Assembly: GCA_020444325.1 (NCBI GenBank)
Contig: JAHLLD010000013.1
Coordinates: forward strand, 62,001-126,000
From: a bacterium
GTDB lineage: Bacteria; Bacteroidota; Ignavibacteria; SZUA-365
DNA: 64,000 nt
Direction: 5' to 3'
The notes under the pieces are model-generated. The model worked only from the letters and a program-made list of their open reading frames with translations. It was not told where the DNA came from and made no database searches. Shown piece after piece: positions 33,316 through 41,997 of the stretch (position 1 is the first letter of the stretch; each line of letters starts with the position of its first letter). The position numbers and the translations under genes were made by a program.

Positions 33316-34276
33316 GGCCCTCTCCCGCGGCGCCGGTAATGTGTCTGCGCACCATCGCCGCCAGCAACGGAATCATCAGTTCATGATGGCCGGTGAACAC
33401 GTACCCGCGTCCCGCTCCGAGCGTGGGACGCGTGACGACGTTCATGTTGGGACGGTAATGCTGTATCATATCGAAATTCGCAGCACTGAATCCGCGGGCG
33501 TCATGCCCGAGATTGCGCACGATGGTCAGTGCCTTGAGGAACACTTCGGGCAGGATCACGGCGGAACCGACGTTCATGACTACGCTGCGTTCACGAAGAT
33601 CCTTTACTGAATGCGCGAGCACACGAAAATCCCTGAAACTCATTTCCCCGGTGACCGCACCGTCCATGCTCGGCTGCTGATGAACGATGTCAGTGCCAAT
33701 GGCGGCATGGACGCTGACGGGCACGCCGAGCCGTACGCCGGCGGCAAGGATACTGTACGACAGGTAGTCCGGCGCAGTGTCGATAAGTGCGCGTCCGATG
33801 GCTTCCCCGAAACCGCAGTCATGCGCATCGCGTGCGGCCGCGAGGCTGCCGTTGATGAAATCTCCTGTCTCCTTCCACATCCCGAAGCTGCCGTCCTGCA
33901 AATTCGTTGCGACGTCTTCGGACGTCACCCCGAACAGGGCGGATTCGGAATCGTGAATGGCACCGGCACTGTTGAGCGCCACATGCGTCACCACCCCACG
34001 TTCCATCAGATCGATCACCAGCGGAGCGAGTCCCACCTTGATGACATGCGCACCCATCATGAGAATACAGGGCTGTCCGGCGGCATGCGCCACACCCACG
34101 ACGTCGGCGAATGCGCGCAGCTCGCGGGCTTTGAGAATATTCGGCAGGGAGGCGAGAAATACGCCGAAATCATCTGTTCCGTCGAACGGCTTTGCGCAAT
34201 CCTGCAGGTTCACCTTGTTGCTGCGCAGCTTGACGGACTGCGTCCGTATGTCGTCGAAATTCAACTGGGGAAACAT
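33308..34276 (-). CDS. Deoxyhypusine-synthase-like protein
   Basis: A 322-residue soluble protein that I place tentatively in the deoxyhypusine-synthase-like (GSU2085-type) group. The pattern MMGAHVIKVGLAPLVIDLMERGVVTHVALNSAGAIHDSE, followed by GVTSEDVATNLQDGSFGMWKE and a C-terminal MNVGSAVILPEVFLKAL ... GHHELMIPLL, fits a Rossmann-like NAD-binding protein of this type. Bacteria have no eIF5A, so hypusine formation is not its role. The classic DHS active-site lysine motif is not evident. It overlaps the CPBP gene by 8 bp. The assignment is from memory of the family pattern. Confidence 0.5.
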   Translation of the reverse strand: MFPQLNFDDIRTQSVKLRSNKVNLQDCAKPFDGTDDFGVFLASLPNILKARELRAFADVVGVAHAAGQPCILMMGAHVIKVGLAPLVIDLMERGVVTHVALNSAGAIHDSESALFGVTSEDVATNLQDGSFGMWKETGDFINGSLAAARDAHDCGFGEAIGRALIDTAPDYLSYSILAAGVRLGVPVSVHAAIGTDIVHQQPSMDGAVTGEMSFRDFRVLAHSVKDLRERSVVMNVGSAVILPEVFLKALTIVRNLGHDARGFSAANFDMIQHYRPNMNVVTRPTLGAGRGYVFTGHHELMIPLLAAMVRRHITGAAGEGHD

Positions 34277-34422
34277 GTACTACTCATGTAGGTGTGAGGA
34301 GACGGTCCCGAAGGACCCGGGAGTCCGTGGGTTCGACAGCACAAAGTACGAAAAAAGTCTTTCTTCCGGCATGTCACGGCTGAATCGCGAAGATCGCCAG
34401 GCTGACACGCCCACGCGAGGTA

Positions 34423-34465
34423 CAAAAAGAAGGCGCGCCGTCTCCGCGAAGGGTGAGGGCGCGCC
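34423..34465 (-). terminator. Intrinsic terminator after the DUF3108 gene
   Basis: On the minus strand two copies of GGCGCGCC (34458-34465 and 34432-34439, each self-complementary) form an 8-bp GC stem with an 18-nt loop, followed by TTCTTTTT. It lies 23 bp beyond the DUF3108 gene stop. Confidence 0.75.
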
Positions 34466-34487
34466 GGGGAAAAGTTCGTTTGCCGCG

Positions 34488-35303
34488 TCAGTTGATACGG
34501 GCCTTGATCGGCCCCCGAATCCCCTTGTACTCGGTAAGTTCGGAAGTAATGGATCCGATGGGGATTTCCGCATCGACCTGCACGGGGATTTTTCTTTCAT
34601 CATCGGTCATCCAGACGAGGATGCGCCCCGATGCCTTGAACAGTCCACCTTCTTCCATCACCGGTTCGAGGACGATGGTACGGAACGTTCCCGCCTCCAC
34701 CTCCACCGTTTCCTTGCCGTGATAAACCACGGTGAGTGTGTAGGTGCTGTCCTTGTAGAAATTCTTCAGCTCTACCTTCTGACCCTTGCGCATGCGACTG
34801 TAATCATAGGTACGCATGTAGTAGAATGCGGAAAGCACATCCTGCGTAAAGGCCGGCACGGGATACTTCCCTTCGCTTGTATACGCAATTTCCTTTTCGT
34901 GATCGAAACGGGCGCTGAAATCACGCTTGTAGCCGCCTTCGCGTATCCGCTGGATAAATTTCCATGGGAACAGGCCCTCCGCATCGATATGGGATTCATA
35001 GCGGTCACGCACCTGGTACAGGGCGTCGAAAAACGAGGTGGATTTGACAAGGAACTGGACATGGTAGCATTTCCGGCCTTTCTGCCACGAATAACGTGGA
35101 ATGGCCATGCGCGCTTGTCCCGCAGTGACGAAGCCATAATTCACATCGAATATGAGTTCCTCGCCAACCGTGAAGGCAGACTGGTCGATTTCCCTGAATC
35201 GCGGCGGCTCGGCGCTGCTGTTTCCCGTTTTCTGTGCCATAAGCGTGGGAAAGGCGAGCGTGAGCTGCAGCATGATAAGCGATGTATAGACGAGCAGTTT
35301 CAT
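34488..35303 (-). CDS. DUF3108 domain-containing exported protein
   Basis: A 271-residue protein from MKLLVYTSLIMLQLTLAFPT at 35303, with AAGGAGG upstream. A signal peptide (cleavage near LMAQ-K) precedes a beta-rich domain: FTVGEELIFDVNYGFVTAGQARMAI, then SFFDALYQVRDRYESHIDAEGLFPWKFIQRIREGGYKRD. These are the usual DUF3108 features. DUF3108 proteins are periplasmic and often lie near envelope genes, as with the glycosyltransferase here. Function is unknown. Confidence 0.83.
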   Translation of the reverse strand: MKLLVYTSLIMLQLTLAFPTLMAQKTGNSSAEPPRFREIDQSAFTVGEELIFDVNYGFVTAGQARMAIPRYSWQKGRKCYHVQFLVKSTSFFDALYQVRDRYESHIDAEGLFPWKFIQRIREGGYKRDFSARFDHEKEIAYTSEGKYPVPAFTQDVLSAFYYMRTYDYSRMRKGQKVELKNFYKDSTYTLTVVYHGKETVEVEAGTFRTIVLEPVMEEGGLFKASGRILVWMTDDERKIPVQVDAEIPIGSITSELTEYKGIRGPIKARIN

Positions 35304-35434
35304 GATAATCCTCCTTGGGCTGCCCATTATACCGCCTCCTGTCTGTCGTGGTTCCCGATTGTTGACCTGTTCATGTATAGTGCCGAATTCCCCGCTGCGA
35401 GACAAGACCAATCGCGATGCGCCGCGACGAACTC

Positions 35435-36463
35435 CTATCCCTGACCCGCGAGCAGATCCTGTGCAGCCTCGGCGGCGTCACTGGCTTCGATGCGCAGCAT
35501 GTCGTCATGCTGCGGGCAGGAAGATGACGCACAGTCGGTACAGTCTTCCGCCAGGGGTGGGGTGAGGACGCGAACATGGTGTCCGAGGGGACCCCAGCGG
35601 CGGGGATGACAGACACGTTCGAAAGGGTAGAGTCCCAACACCGGGGTGCCCACAGCGGCGGCAAGATGCAGGGGGCCGGTGGAATTCGCAACGCAGAGCG
35701 CCGCACCGGAGAGTACCGCCGCGAGCTGTACCAGACTGAGTGATGAGGAGATGGGTCGTGCATATCCCGCGGACTGCGCAACGACACGTTCCTGCAGCTT
35801 GCGTTCTGAGGGGGTGCCGGTAACGATGGAAATGAGATCCTCGTCTTTGCCCAGCATTTGTGCCAGTTCCGCGAATCGCTCCGGCGGCCAGTCTTTCGCC
35901 GAACCTCCGCTCCCGGGGTGCAGCACGACGAAACGTTGTCCCTCTTCAATCCCTGCTGACGCGAGTTCATGGCGCGCTTCCTCACGCAGGGCGTCAGGAA
36001 TGAGGAGCTGCGGAAGTAATGCTTCCCCCGCTTCTATCCCCGCATTGCGGAGCAGACGCAGATTGTAATCTCTCTCATGCAGCAGGGATGGGTGCCGGTG
36101 TTCCTTCCTGCGATGCGTAAAGAGGAAAGAGTACCAGCGGTAAGCGATGCCCGCGCGAATGGGAATACCGGCCAGGCGGGCTGCAAAGGCGAGCCTGGGA
36201 CGCGGATAGGCAAAAAAGGCGGCATCGAAACGCTGTGCACGCAGGGTACGCGCAAACGTCTGGATGCCGCCTGTCAGATCACGAGCGGGAATGCTGATGA
36301 CGTCGTCGACGAAGGGACAGAGCGCAACAAGGCTGCTCGTGTACTCCTGCACAACGAAGGTGATGCGGGCAGCGGCGTCATGCCGTCGGAGCGCTTCCGC
36401 CATGGGAAGCGTCAGCATGAGATCGCCAATGCGATCAGTGCGGAATATGCAGTAATGCGCCAC
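35435..36463 (-). CDS. Glycosyltransferase family 9 (heptosyltransferase-like)
   Basis: A 342-residue GT-B enzyme. The N-terminus has the GT9 opening FRTDRIGDLMLTLPMAEALRR. The C-terminal half has FVVLHPGSGGSAKDWPPERFAEL and the donor-site region CVANSTGPLHLAAAVGTPVLGLYPF. GT9 enzymes add heptose or related sugars to lipopolysaccharide core in the cytoplasm. The TPR gene upstream ends 15 bp before its start. Confidence 0.9.
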   Translation of the reverse strand: MAHYCIFRTDRIGDLMLTLPMAEALRRHDAAARITFVVQEYTSSLVALCPFVDDVISIPARDLTGGIQTFARTLRAQRFDAAFFAYPRPRLAFAARLAGIPIRAGIAYRWYSFLFTHRRKEHRHPSLLHERDYNLRLLRNAGIEAGEALLPQLLIPDALREEARHELASAGIEEGQRFVVLHPGSGGSAKDWPPERFAELAQMLGKDEDLISIVTGTPSERKLQERVVAQSAGYARPISSSLSLVQLAAVLSGAALCVANSTGPLHLAAAVGTPVLGLYPFERVCHPRRWGPLGHHVRVLTPPLAEDCTDCASSSCPQHDDMLRIEASDAAEAAQDLLAGQG

Positions 36464-36478
36464 CGTTCCGCACCGGGA

Positions 36479-37078
36479 TCAGAGCTGCTTCATCATTTCC
36501 TTTGCACGCATGGCGTCCTGCGAATCCGGATACTTCGCAATCAGCTCTTCCCAGATTGCGCGTGCTTCCTCCTTGTTGTCGGCCACAGCAGCGAGGGCAC
36601 CGAGGTTATACATGGCCGTGGTGTTCTCCGGTTCGAGTTTCAGCACACGGCGTGTAATATTCTCGGCTTTGTCTTCCTGCTTGGTCTCAAAATACGCCAC
36701 CGAAAGGTCGAGCATGGCGGCAGTATTCTTCGGTGCAGCCTTGATGTAGCGTTCGAAAAGCGGCAGGGCGTTTTTTGCCTGATGGGCGTCAAGCAGCATG
36801 CGTGCGTACACGAGCACGTCGCTGGTATCGCTGGCATCCTGCGCTTCGATTTTATCACCGAGTCTCTTGAATTCGGCCATGAAATCGCCGCGGACATTCC
36901 CGGCGCCCGGATTTTCATCGCCCCCCATATTTGGTACGTCAGGGTGTCCAGGAGGCATTTCTCCTGCCGCCGGCGGCTGCTGCTGCGGCGCTTCATTTTC
37001 ATCCGGCAGCAGCAATACGATGACAATAATGGCCACCAGCGCCACACCGATGATCATATAAAGTTTTGATGCGTTCAT
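36479..37078 (-). CDS. Membrane-anchored TPR protein
   Basis: A 199-residue protein from MNASKLYMIIGVALVAIIVIVLLL at 37078: one N-terminal helix, a Pro/Gln-rich linker (NEAPQQQPPAAGEMPPGHP) and three to four TPRs, including ALPLFERYIKAAPKNTAAMLDLSVAYFETKQEDKA and PENTTAMYNLGALAAVADNKEEARAIWEELIAKYPDS. The topology suggests an N-in anchor with the TPR part in the periplasm, a layout common in cytochrome-biogenesis-like and envelope adaptors. The specific partner is unknown. Confidence 0.82.
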   Translation of the reverse strand: MNASKLYMIIGVALVAIIVIVLLLPDENEAPQQQPPAAGEMPPGHPDVPNMGGDENPGAGNVRGDFMAEFKRLGDKIEAQDASDTSDVLVYARMLLDAHQAKNALPLFERYIKAAPKNTAAMLDLSVAYFETKQEDKAENITRRVLKLEPENTTAMYNLGALAAVADNKEEARAIWEELIAKYPDSQDAMRAKEMMKQL

Positions 37079-37268
37079 ATGTACTTCCTTCTTGTCTTGC
37101 GTAAGAGCATGTAAACATGCATTATCAGAACGTAATGATACGAAAAAAGCGGGAGAAGCGGAGGCGCGGGACGCCCGCGATCCCGTTCCCCGCCTTTTCG
37201 TCCATTTCGCCAAGTCGCCCGGACTTGCGATATTGGGATACCCCGTTTCAGTAATTATTTCAAAATCC

Positions 37269-37877
37269 GTGCCGCAATCCCCGCTCATTCTCGCTTCCCG
37301 TTCTCCGCGCAGGAGTGCCCTGCTGCGACAGATCGGCCTGGAATTCACCTGTCTCCCCAGCAGCGTGGATGAGATTCTCGATGAAACCGTGTCGCCGGCC
37401 GACCACGTCACCATCCTTTCAGAACGCAAGGCGCGGGATGTGGCGTCCACACTGGACGAAGGTGTGGTTGTCGGCGCTGATACCATCGTCGTTCTTGACG
37501 GGGAAATCATCGAGAAGCCCGCTTCTCCCGACGAAGCGGTACAGATGCTGCAGCGACTCAGCAACGCCCGGCATGAGGTGTTCACGGGCTACGCACTCGT
37601 GGACGCTGCGACGCAGCGCACGCTCACCCGCTTCGAACGGACGGAAGTCTGGTTCCGCCAGCTCGCTGAAGAGGAGATCTCCTCATACGTGCAATCGGGC
37701 TCGCCGATGGACAAAGCGGGAGCGTATGGAATACAGGACGATTTCGGCGCCGTCTTCGTTCGCAAAATTGTCGGGGATTACTATAATGTAGTGGGGCTGC
37801 CCCTGTGCAGCTTTTACTGCAGTTACCGAACATTCACCAAGCAGGGACCCGAGATCAATGGGTGCACGCTGGCGTAA
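37269..37877 (+). CDS. maf: Maf-like nucleoside triphosphate pyrophosphatase
   Basis: A protein of about 202 residues, taken from the GTG at 37269 (VPQSPLILASRSPRRSALLRQIG); no ATG lies close, so the exact start is uncertain. Maf motifs are intact: ASRSPRR at the N-terminus, VVGADTIVVLDGEIIEKP with the catalytic Asp, and GIQDDFGAVFVRKIVGDYYNVVGLPL. Maf proteins hydrolyse non-canonical or methylated (d)NTPs, probably dTTP/UTP-type here. The last 20 bp overlap the next gene. Confidence 0.87.
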   Translation: MPQSPLILASRSPRRSALLRQIGLEFTCLPSSVDEILDETVSPADHVTILSERKARDVASTLDEGVVVGADTIVVLDGEIIEKPASPDEAVQMLQRLSNARHEVFTGYALVDAATQRTLTRFERTEVWFRQLAEEEISSYVQSGSPMDKAGAYGIQDDFGAVFVRKIVGDYYNVVGLPLCSFYCSYRTFTKQGPEINGCTLA

Positions 37878-38829
37878 GAAAATATTTTTCTCACTCGCCT
37901 TTGGTGCGCTCGTCTGGATCGCACTGACCATTTACGCGGATTTTGATGATCTGCTCGCAGCATTTGCGGAGTTCAACTGGGCCTGGGCGCCGCTGATCCT
38001 CTGCTGCACGTTTATCAACTACGTGTTCCGCTACTGGAAATGGGATTATTACACCGCCACGCTCAATGTGCGACCGAAACGTTCGGAAAACATCATCATA
38101 TTTTTCACGGCGTTTACCATGGCGGTGACACCCGGGAAATTCGGCGAAGTGCTGAAATCCTACCTGCTCAAGCAGGTGAACGGCACCCCGGTGCGTGTAT
38201 CCGCCCCGATTGTGATTGCCGAACGCCTCACGGATTTTATCGGACTCATCCTCCTGCTTATCATCGGCGCCTATGTCTTTGACATCAGTCGCGTGGCCGT
38301 TATCGCCTTTGCAGTCTTTTTCGCACTGGTCACCGCCCTGCTTGCGTGGAGGCGCGGCTCTCTCAAAATGATCGCACTGTTCGGCCGTCTCCCCTTCTTC
38401 AGTCGCTTCATTGAACATGCGGAAAGCGCCTACGAAAGTATGTATGTCATGCTGCGTCCCCGTCCCCTCCTGGTCACCATCCTTCTCAGCGTGGTGTCCT
38501 GGTTCTTCGAATGCTTCGGGTACTACATCGTACTGCATGTCTTCGATGCGCCGCCGACCGTGCTCAAGGCCACGTTCATCTATGCATTTTCCACCGTCGT
38601 CGGCGCGGTGAGCATGCTGCCGGGGGGACTCGGAACCACTGAGGGCAGTTTGACCGGACTCGCGCAGCTTGCAGGCGCCACGCCTGATGTCGCTGTCGCT
38701 TCTACATTTATCATCCGCAGCGCCACGCTGTGGTTCGCCGTGCTGCTGGGCATCATCGTCACTTTCGCGTTCCAGCATCGCCTGCATGTCAACCTCGACG
38801 AGATCGATCTCGAAAACATAGAGAGCTGA
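37858..38829 (+). CDS. LPG-synthase-type (UPF0104) flippase-like membrane protein
   Basis: A 323-residue protein with about eight transmembrane helices. The conserved cytoplasmic loop FTMAVTPGKFGEVLKSYLLKQ and the MLPGGLGTTEGSLTGL motif match the lysylphosphatidylglycerol synthase membrane domain family (TIGR00374-like). There is no soluble aminoacyltransferase domain, so it is probably a lipid or glycolipid transport protein rather than an LPG synthase. It overlaps maf by 20 bp. Confidence 0.87.
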   Translation: MGARWRKKIFFSLAFGALVWIALTIYADFDDLLAAFAEFNWAWAPLILCCTFINYVFRYWKWDYYTATLNVRPKRSENIIIFFTAFTMAVTPGKFGEVLKSYLLKQVNGTPVRVSAPIVIAERLTDFIGLILLLIIGAYVFDISRVAVIAFAVFFALVTALLAWRRGSLKMIALFGRLPFFSRFIEHAESAYESMYVMLRPRPLLVTILLSVVSWFFECFGYYIVLHVFDAPPTVLKATFIYAFSTVVGAVSMLPGGLGTTEGSLTGLAQLAGATPDVAVASTFIIRSATLWFAVLLGIIVTFAFQHRLHVNLDEIDLENIES

Positions 38830-38861
38830 CAACCACATTACGCAATTAGGGAGATTGCATC

Positions 38862-40847
38862 ATGCGTACCGCTATTCTATTGCGGACAGGACTACCATTC
38901 CTGTTCGCCATCTGCTGTTGTGCCGCAGCTTCGGCGCAGCAGCATACCATTGACCCAACCCTGCTCGAAGCATTCATTGATCCCGAGCAGGAGGACGATC
39001 TCGAGCAGATACTTGACGACCTCACCGCATTGCAGGAGCAGCCGCTCTGCCTTGCCTCTGCCACACGGCACGACCTGGCCGCCCTGCCTTTCCTCGATGA
39101 AAGCGACGCGGCTGCTATCATCACAATCATGAATGACAGTGTCCCATCGTGGGAGGCGCTGCGTCGTGTCTTCTCAGGTCAGCCCGCGCAGTTCACCCTG
39201 CTTCGCGCATGCGCGAGATTGCGCTGCGATGAAGCAATGGAAATGCATATGGGATTGCGCAGCCGGTTCCAGCAGGAAGATCTCCCGCGCCAGGGATACC
39301 TTGACGGCAGCTATACCGGATCACGCGCCCGTCTCCTGCAGCGTTTCAGGATGTCCGTCGGCAGAAATGTGCATGCGGCCGTACTGCTGGAGAAAGATCC
39401 CGGTGAGCGCATGCTCACCGATCACTATGCCGGGTATCTCAGCGTGGAAAACATCGGCGTGCTGCGCAAACTCGTACTCGGAGACGCAGCGGTGACTGCG
39501 GGACAGGGACTGGTATTCTGGCAGTCGTTCGCCATGTCCAAATCGTCGCAGGCCACCGGCGTGGCGCGCCGTCCCTCCCTGCTGCGCGCGCGGGTGAGTT
39601 CGAGTGAAGGCGGGGGCTCGCGGGGTGTCGGACTGCAGCTGAATCTCGCTCCGGCTGACCTGGTTCTGCTGTTCTCGAGCACGTCGCGGGACGCAACCAT
39701 CGACGAAGAAAGTGGGACCGCGGGGAGTTTCGGTGAAGATGGACTGCATCGGACGGAGAGTGAGCAGCAGCGCAGATCCCGTGTCCATGAGCAGCTCGCC
39801 GGGATGCACCTGCTGCTCAGCGACATCGCTCCCGGATTGCAATGCGGTACCTCCATGCTGGCCGCACGCTATTCCGTCGCCTCGCTTGCGTCGAGTCCTT
39901 TCTCCTTCGAAGGCGACCGGGCATGGACAGGCGGACTGAACCTGCGATGGTCGGGAGCTTCGGCAACCATCTACGGTGAAGCGGCCCTTGCACATACGCA
40001 CGCTGCCGCCTTCGTCGCAGGCACGGAACTGCAGCCGCATGCGCATGCGCGTCTTGCGTTACTGTATCGGCGCTATGACGCAGGCTTTGTCAGTCTGCAG
40101 GGAAACGCCTTCGGTGAACGCAGCGGCAATACGCAGAACGAGGAAGGACTGTACTGTGGTCTCCGCCTCCGACCGTATCCCCGGCTGCGTGCCGACATCT
40201 GGGTCGACATTTTCCACTACCCCAACAGAACAGCCCTGCTCGATCTCCCCGCTTCGGGCAGTGAAGCATCATTTGGTCTCAGCTGGCGTCCCTTCACGCG
40301 CACCGAGGCCGCTCTCCGTGTTCGCAGCGAACGGAAAGACCGGGAAGTGGCCGCGACCGATGCGCTCGGACGCGACACGCGCAGTCTGACGTCCCGCAAT
40401 AGCACGACGCTGCGTCTTCAGCTCGACCACCGCAGTGCGGAGAACTGGCTGCTGCGTCTGCGGGCCGATTATCATCATGTTTCCTGGGACAGCTGGCTGC
40501 CGTCCTCCGAAGGCTACATGGCAGGTGTGGATCTGCGCTGGCAGGCCACAGAAAGTGTAAAGCTTACGGCAAGCTGCTGCGCGTTTCACAGCGGCGACTG
40601 GGAATCGCGGCTGTACCGTTTTGAATACGACGTCCGCGGTCTCATGCGCAGCATTGCCTGCGATGGTGACGGGTTCCGCAGCTATCTGCTTGTCGACGTT
40701 GCCGTCGCACCACGCATCACTATCGGGGCACGCTATGCACTGCTTGTCCGTGAGGGAGTTCAGAAGATCGGCAGCGGGCGCGACGCCGTAGAGGGAGACC
40801 GCCTGGGGATACTCTCGCTGCAGCTCGACTGGGAATACGGACCATGA
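38862..40847 (+). CDS. HhH-domain outer-membrane beta-barrel protein
   Basis: A 661-residue protein with a signal peptide (MRTAILLRTGLPFLFAICCCAAASAQ) and AGGGAGA upstream. Residues about 50-115 contain helix-hairpin-helix-like segments (ATRHDLAALPFLDESDAAAIITIMN ... SWEALRRVF). The remaining ~530 residues alternate polar and nonpolar strands rich in Arg, Gly and aromatics, ending LGILSLQLDWEYGP, which fits an outer-membrane barrel. The family is seen in Bacteroidota, often named ComEA-like. A role in DNA binding at the cell surface is possible but not shown. Confidence 0.7.
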   Translation: MRTAILLRTGLPFLFAICCCAAASAQQHTIDPTLLEAFIDPEQEDDLEQILDDLTALQEQPLCLASATRHDLAALPFLDESDAAAIITIMNDSVPSWEALRRVFSGQPAQFTLLRACARLRCDEAMEMHMGLRSRFQQEDLPRQGYLDGSYTGSRARLLQRFRMSVGRNVHAAVLLEKDPGERMLTDHYAGYLSVENIGVLRKLVLGDAAVTAGQGLVFWQSFAMSKSSQATGVARRPSLLRARVSSSEGGGSRGVGLQLNLAPADLVLLFSSTSRDATIDEESGTAGSFGEDGLHRTESEQQRRSRVHEQLAGMHLLLSDIAPGLQCGTSMLAARYSVASLASSPFSFEGDRAWTGGLNLRWSGASATIYGEAALAHTHAAAFVAGTELQPHAHARLALLYRRYDAGFVSLQGNAFGERSGNTQNEEGLYCGLRLRPYPRLRADIWVDIFHYPNRTALLDLPASGSEASFGLSWRPFTRTEAALRVRSERKDREVAATDALGRDTRSLTSRNSTTLRLQLDHRSAENWLLRLRADYHHVSWDSWLPSSEGYMAGVDLRWQATESVKLTASCCAFHSGDWESRLYRFEYDVRGLMRSIACDGDGFRSYLLVDVAVAPRITIGARYALLVREGVQKIGSGRDAVEGDRLGILSLQLDWEYGP

Positions 40848-40887
40848 GGCGTCCATGCTTCAGTGCAACCGGGGAAACGGACCGTGT

Positions 40888-41991
40888 TCAGCTGTCGCGT
40901 TCTTCTTCGCTTTCGAGAATCTGGAGGTAGTTTCGATACCGGAGGGGATGGATGTCTTCACGTTCCACTGCGGCCTTGACACCACAGTCGGGCTCATGCG
41001 TATGCGAACAGGAGGGGAAACGGCATTCGTCGGCATACTGCAGGAATTCCGGGAAGTACGTATGCAGATCGGTCGCGTCGAACTGGAACAGCCCGAATTC
41101 CCGTATCCCCGGTGTATCGGCGATCCACCCCCCTTGAGGCAGCGGGAAGAGTGTGCTGCGCGTCGTCGTATGCATACCGCGCTGACTCTGATCGCTCAGT
41201 TCGCTGATCTTCTCATCGACTTCAGGAATCAGGGCATTGAGCAAACTGGTCTTCCCCACCCCGCTGTGCCCTGAGAATGCGGAAAGCTTTCCTTTCACTT
41301 CCGCGCGCAACGCGTCGAGTCCCTCATCAGTTACACAACTGGTGAGCACGACATCATATCCTGCGTCATGGTACATGGACTGCAGTTCGTTGATAAAGTC
41401 CATACCGTCTTCATCGGCAAGATCGATTTTATTGATGCAGATCAGCGCATGTACCCCGCCCATCGCTGCCGCGACCAGGTAGCGGTCAATGAGTCCGGGA
41501 CGCAGCAGTTCATCCGTCGCCGCCGCGGTGACGATGATTTGATCGATGTTGGCGACCAACACCTGTGCGTATTCCGCATCGCGTATCGACGAACGCAGCA
41601 GGTACGACTCGCGCTCATACACATGGGTGATCACGGCTTCATCGTCGCCGCTGGACAGGTAGCGCACACGGTCACCGATGGCAAGCAGTGTCGTATCGGG
41701 ATTTTCCGTCGTGGTGGAGCGGCGGGGACGCGCGCGCAATTCTTCATCCCCGTCCAGCAGTACGGCATGGGTCCCCCCGGTCTGCAGCACCAGGGCGTCG
41801 CGCTCTTCTTCCTGGGATACGAGATGGAATTGCCGTGGTGCAGATCGTTTGCGGTCGAGCTGATCGTCGTCATTTTCCCCTTCCCCGTCATACGACCAAC
41901 GGCCGGTCCCTTTGCGCCATTGCTTTGCAATGTCTTTGCGCTTGTGCACCTGGCGGTGCACCTTCTTCCGCTTTTTCTGCTCGTCGCTCAT
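40888..41991 (-). CDS. rsgA: Ribosome small-subunit-dependent GTPase A
   Basis: A 367-residue circularly permuted GTPase: OB domain, then G4 (CINKIDLADE), G1 (FSGHSGVGKTSLLNALI) and G3 (DTPGIREFGLF), followed by a zinc-binding domain (ADECRFPSCSHTHEPDCGVKAAVERE). It matures the 30S subunit. The first ~60 residues are a highly basic, then acidic, extension (KKRKKVHRQVHKRKDIAKQWRK) longer than in most RsgA. It follows the hydrolase gene by 6 bp and converges with the barrel gene. Confidence 0.94.
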   Translation of the reverse strand: MSDEQKKRKKVHRQVHKRKDIAKQWRKGTGRWSYDGEGENDDDQLDRKRSAPRQFHLVSQEEERDALVLQTGGTHAVLLDGDEELRARPRRSTTTENPDTTLLAIGDRVRYLSSGDDEAVITHVYERESYLLRSSIRDAEYAQVLVANIDQIIVTAAATDELLRPGLIDRYLVAAAMGGVHALICINKIDLADEDGMDFINELQSMYHDAGYDVVLTSCVTDEGLDALRAEVKGKLSAFSGHSGVGKTSLLNALIPEVDEKISELSDQSQRGMHTTTRSTLFPLPQGGWIADTPGIREFGLFQFDATDLHTYFPEFLQYADECRFPSCSHTHEPDCGVKAAVEREDIHPLRYRNYLQILESEEERDS

Positions 41992-41997
41992 TGCCGC

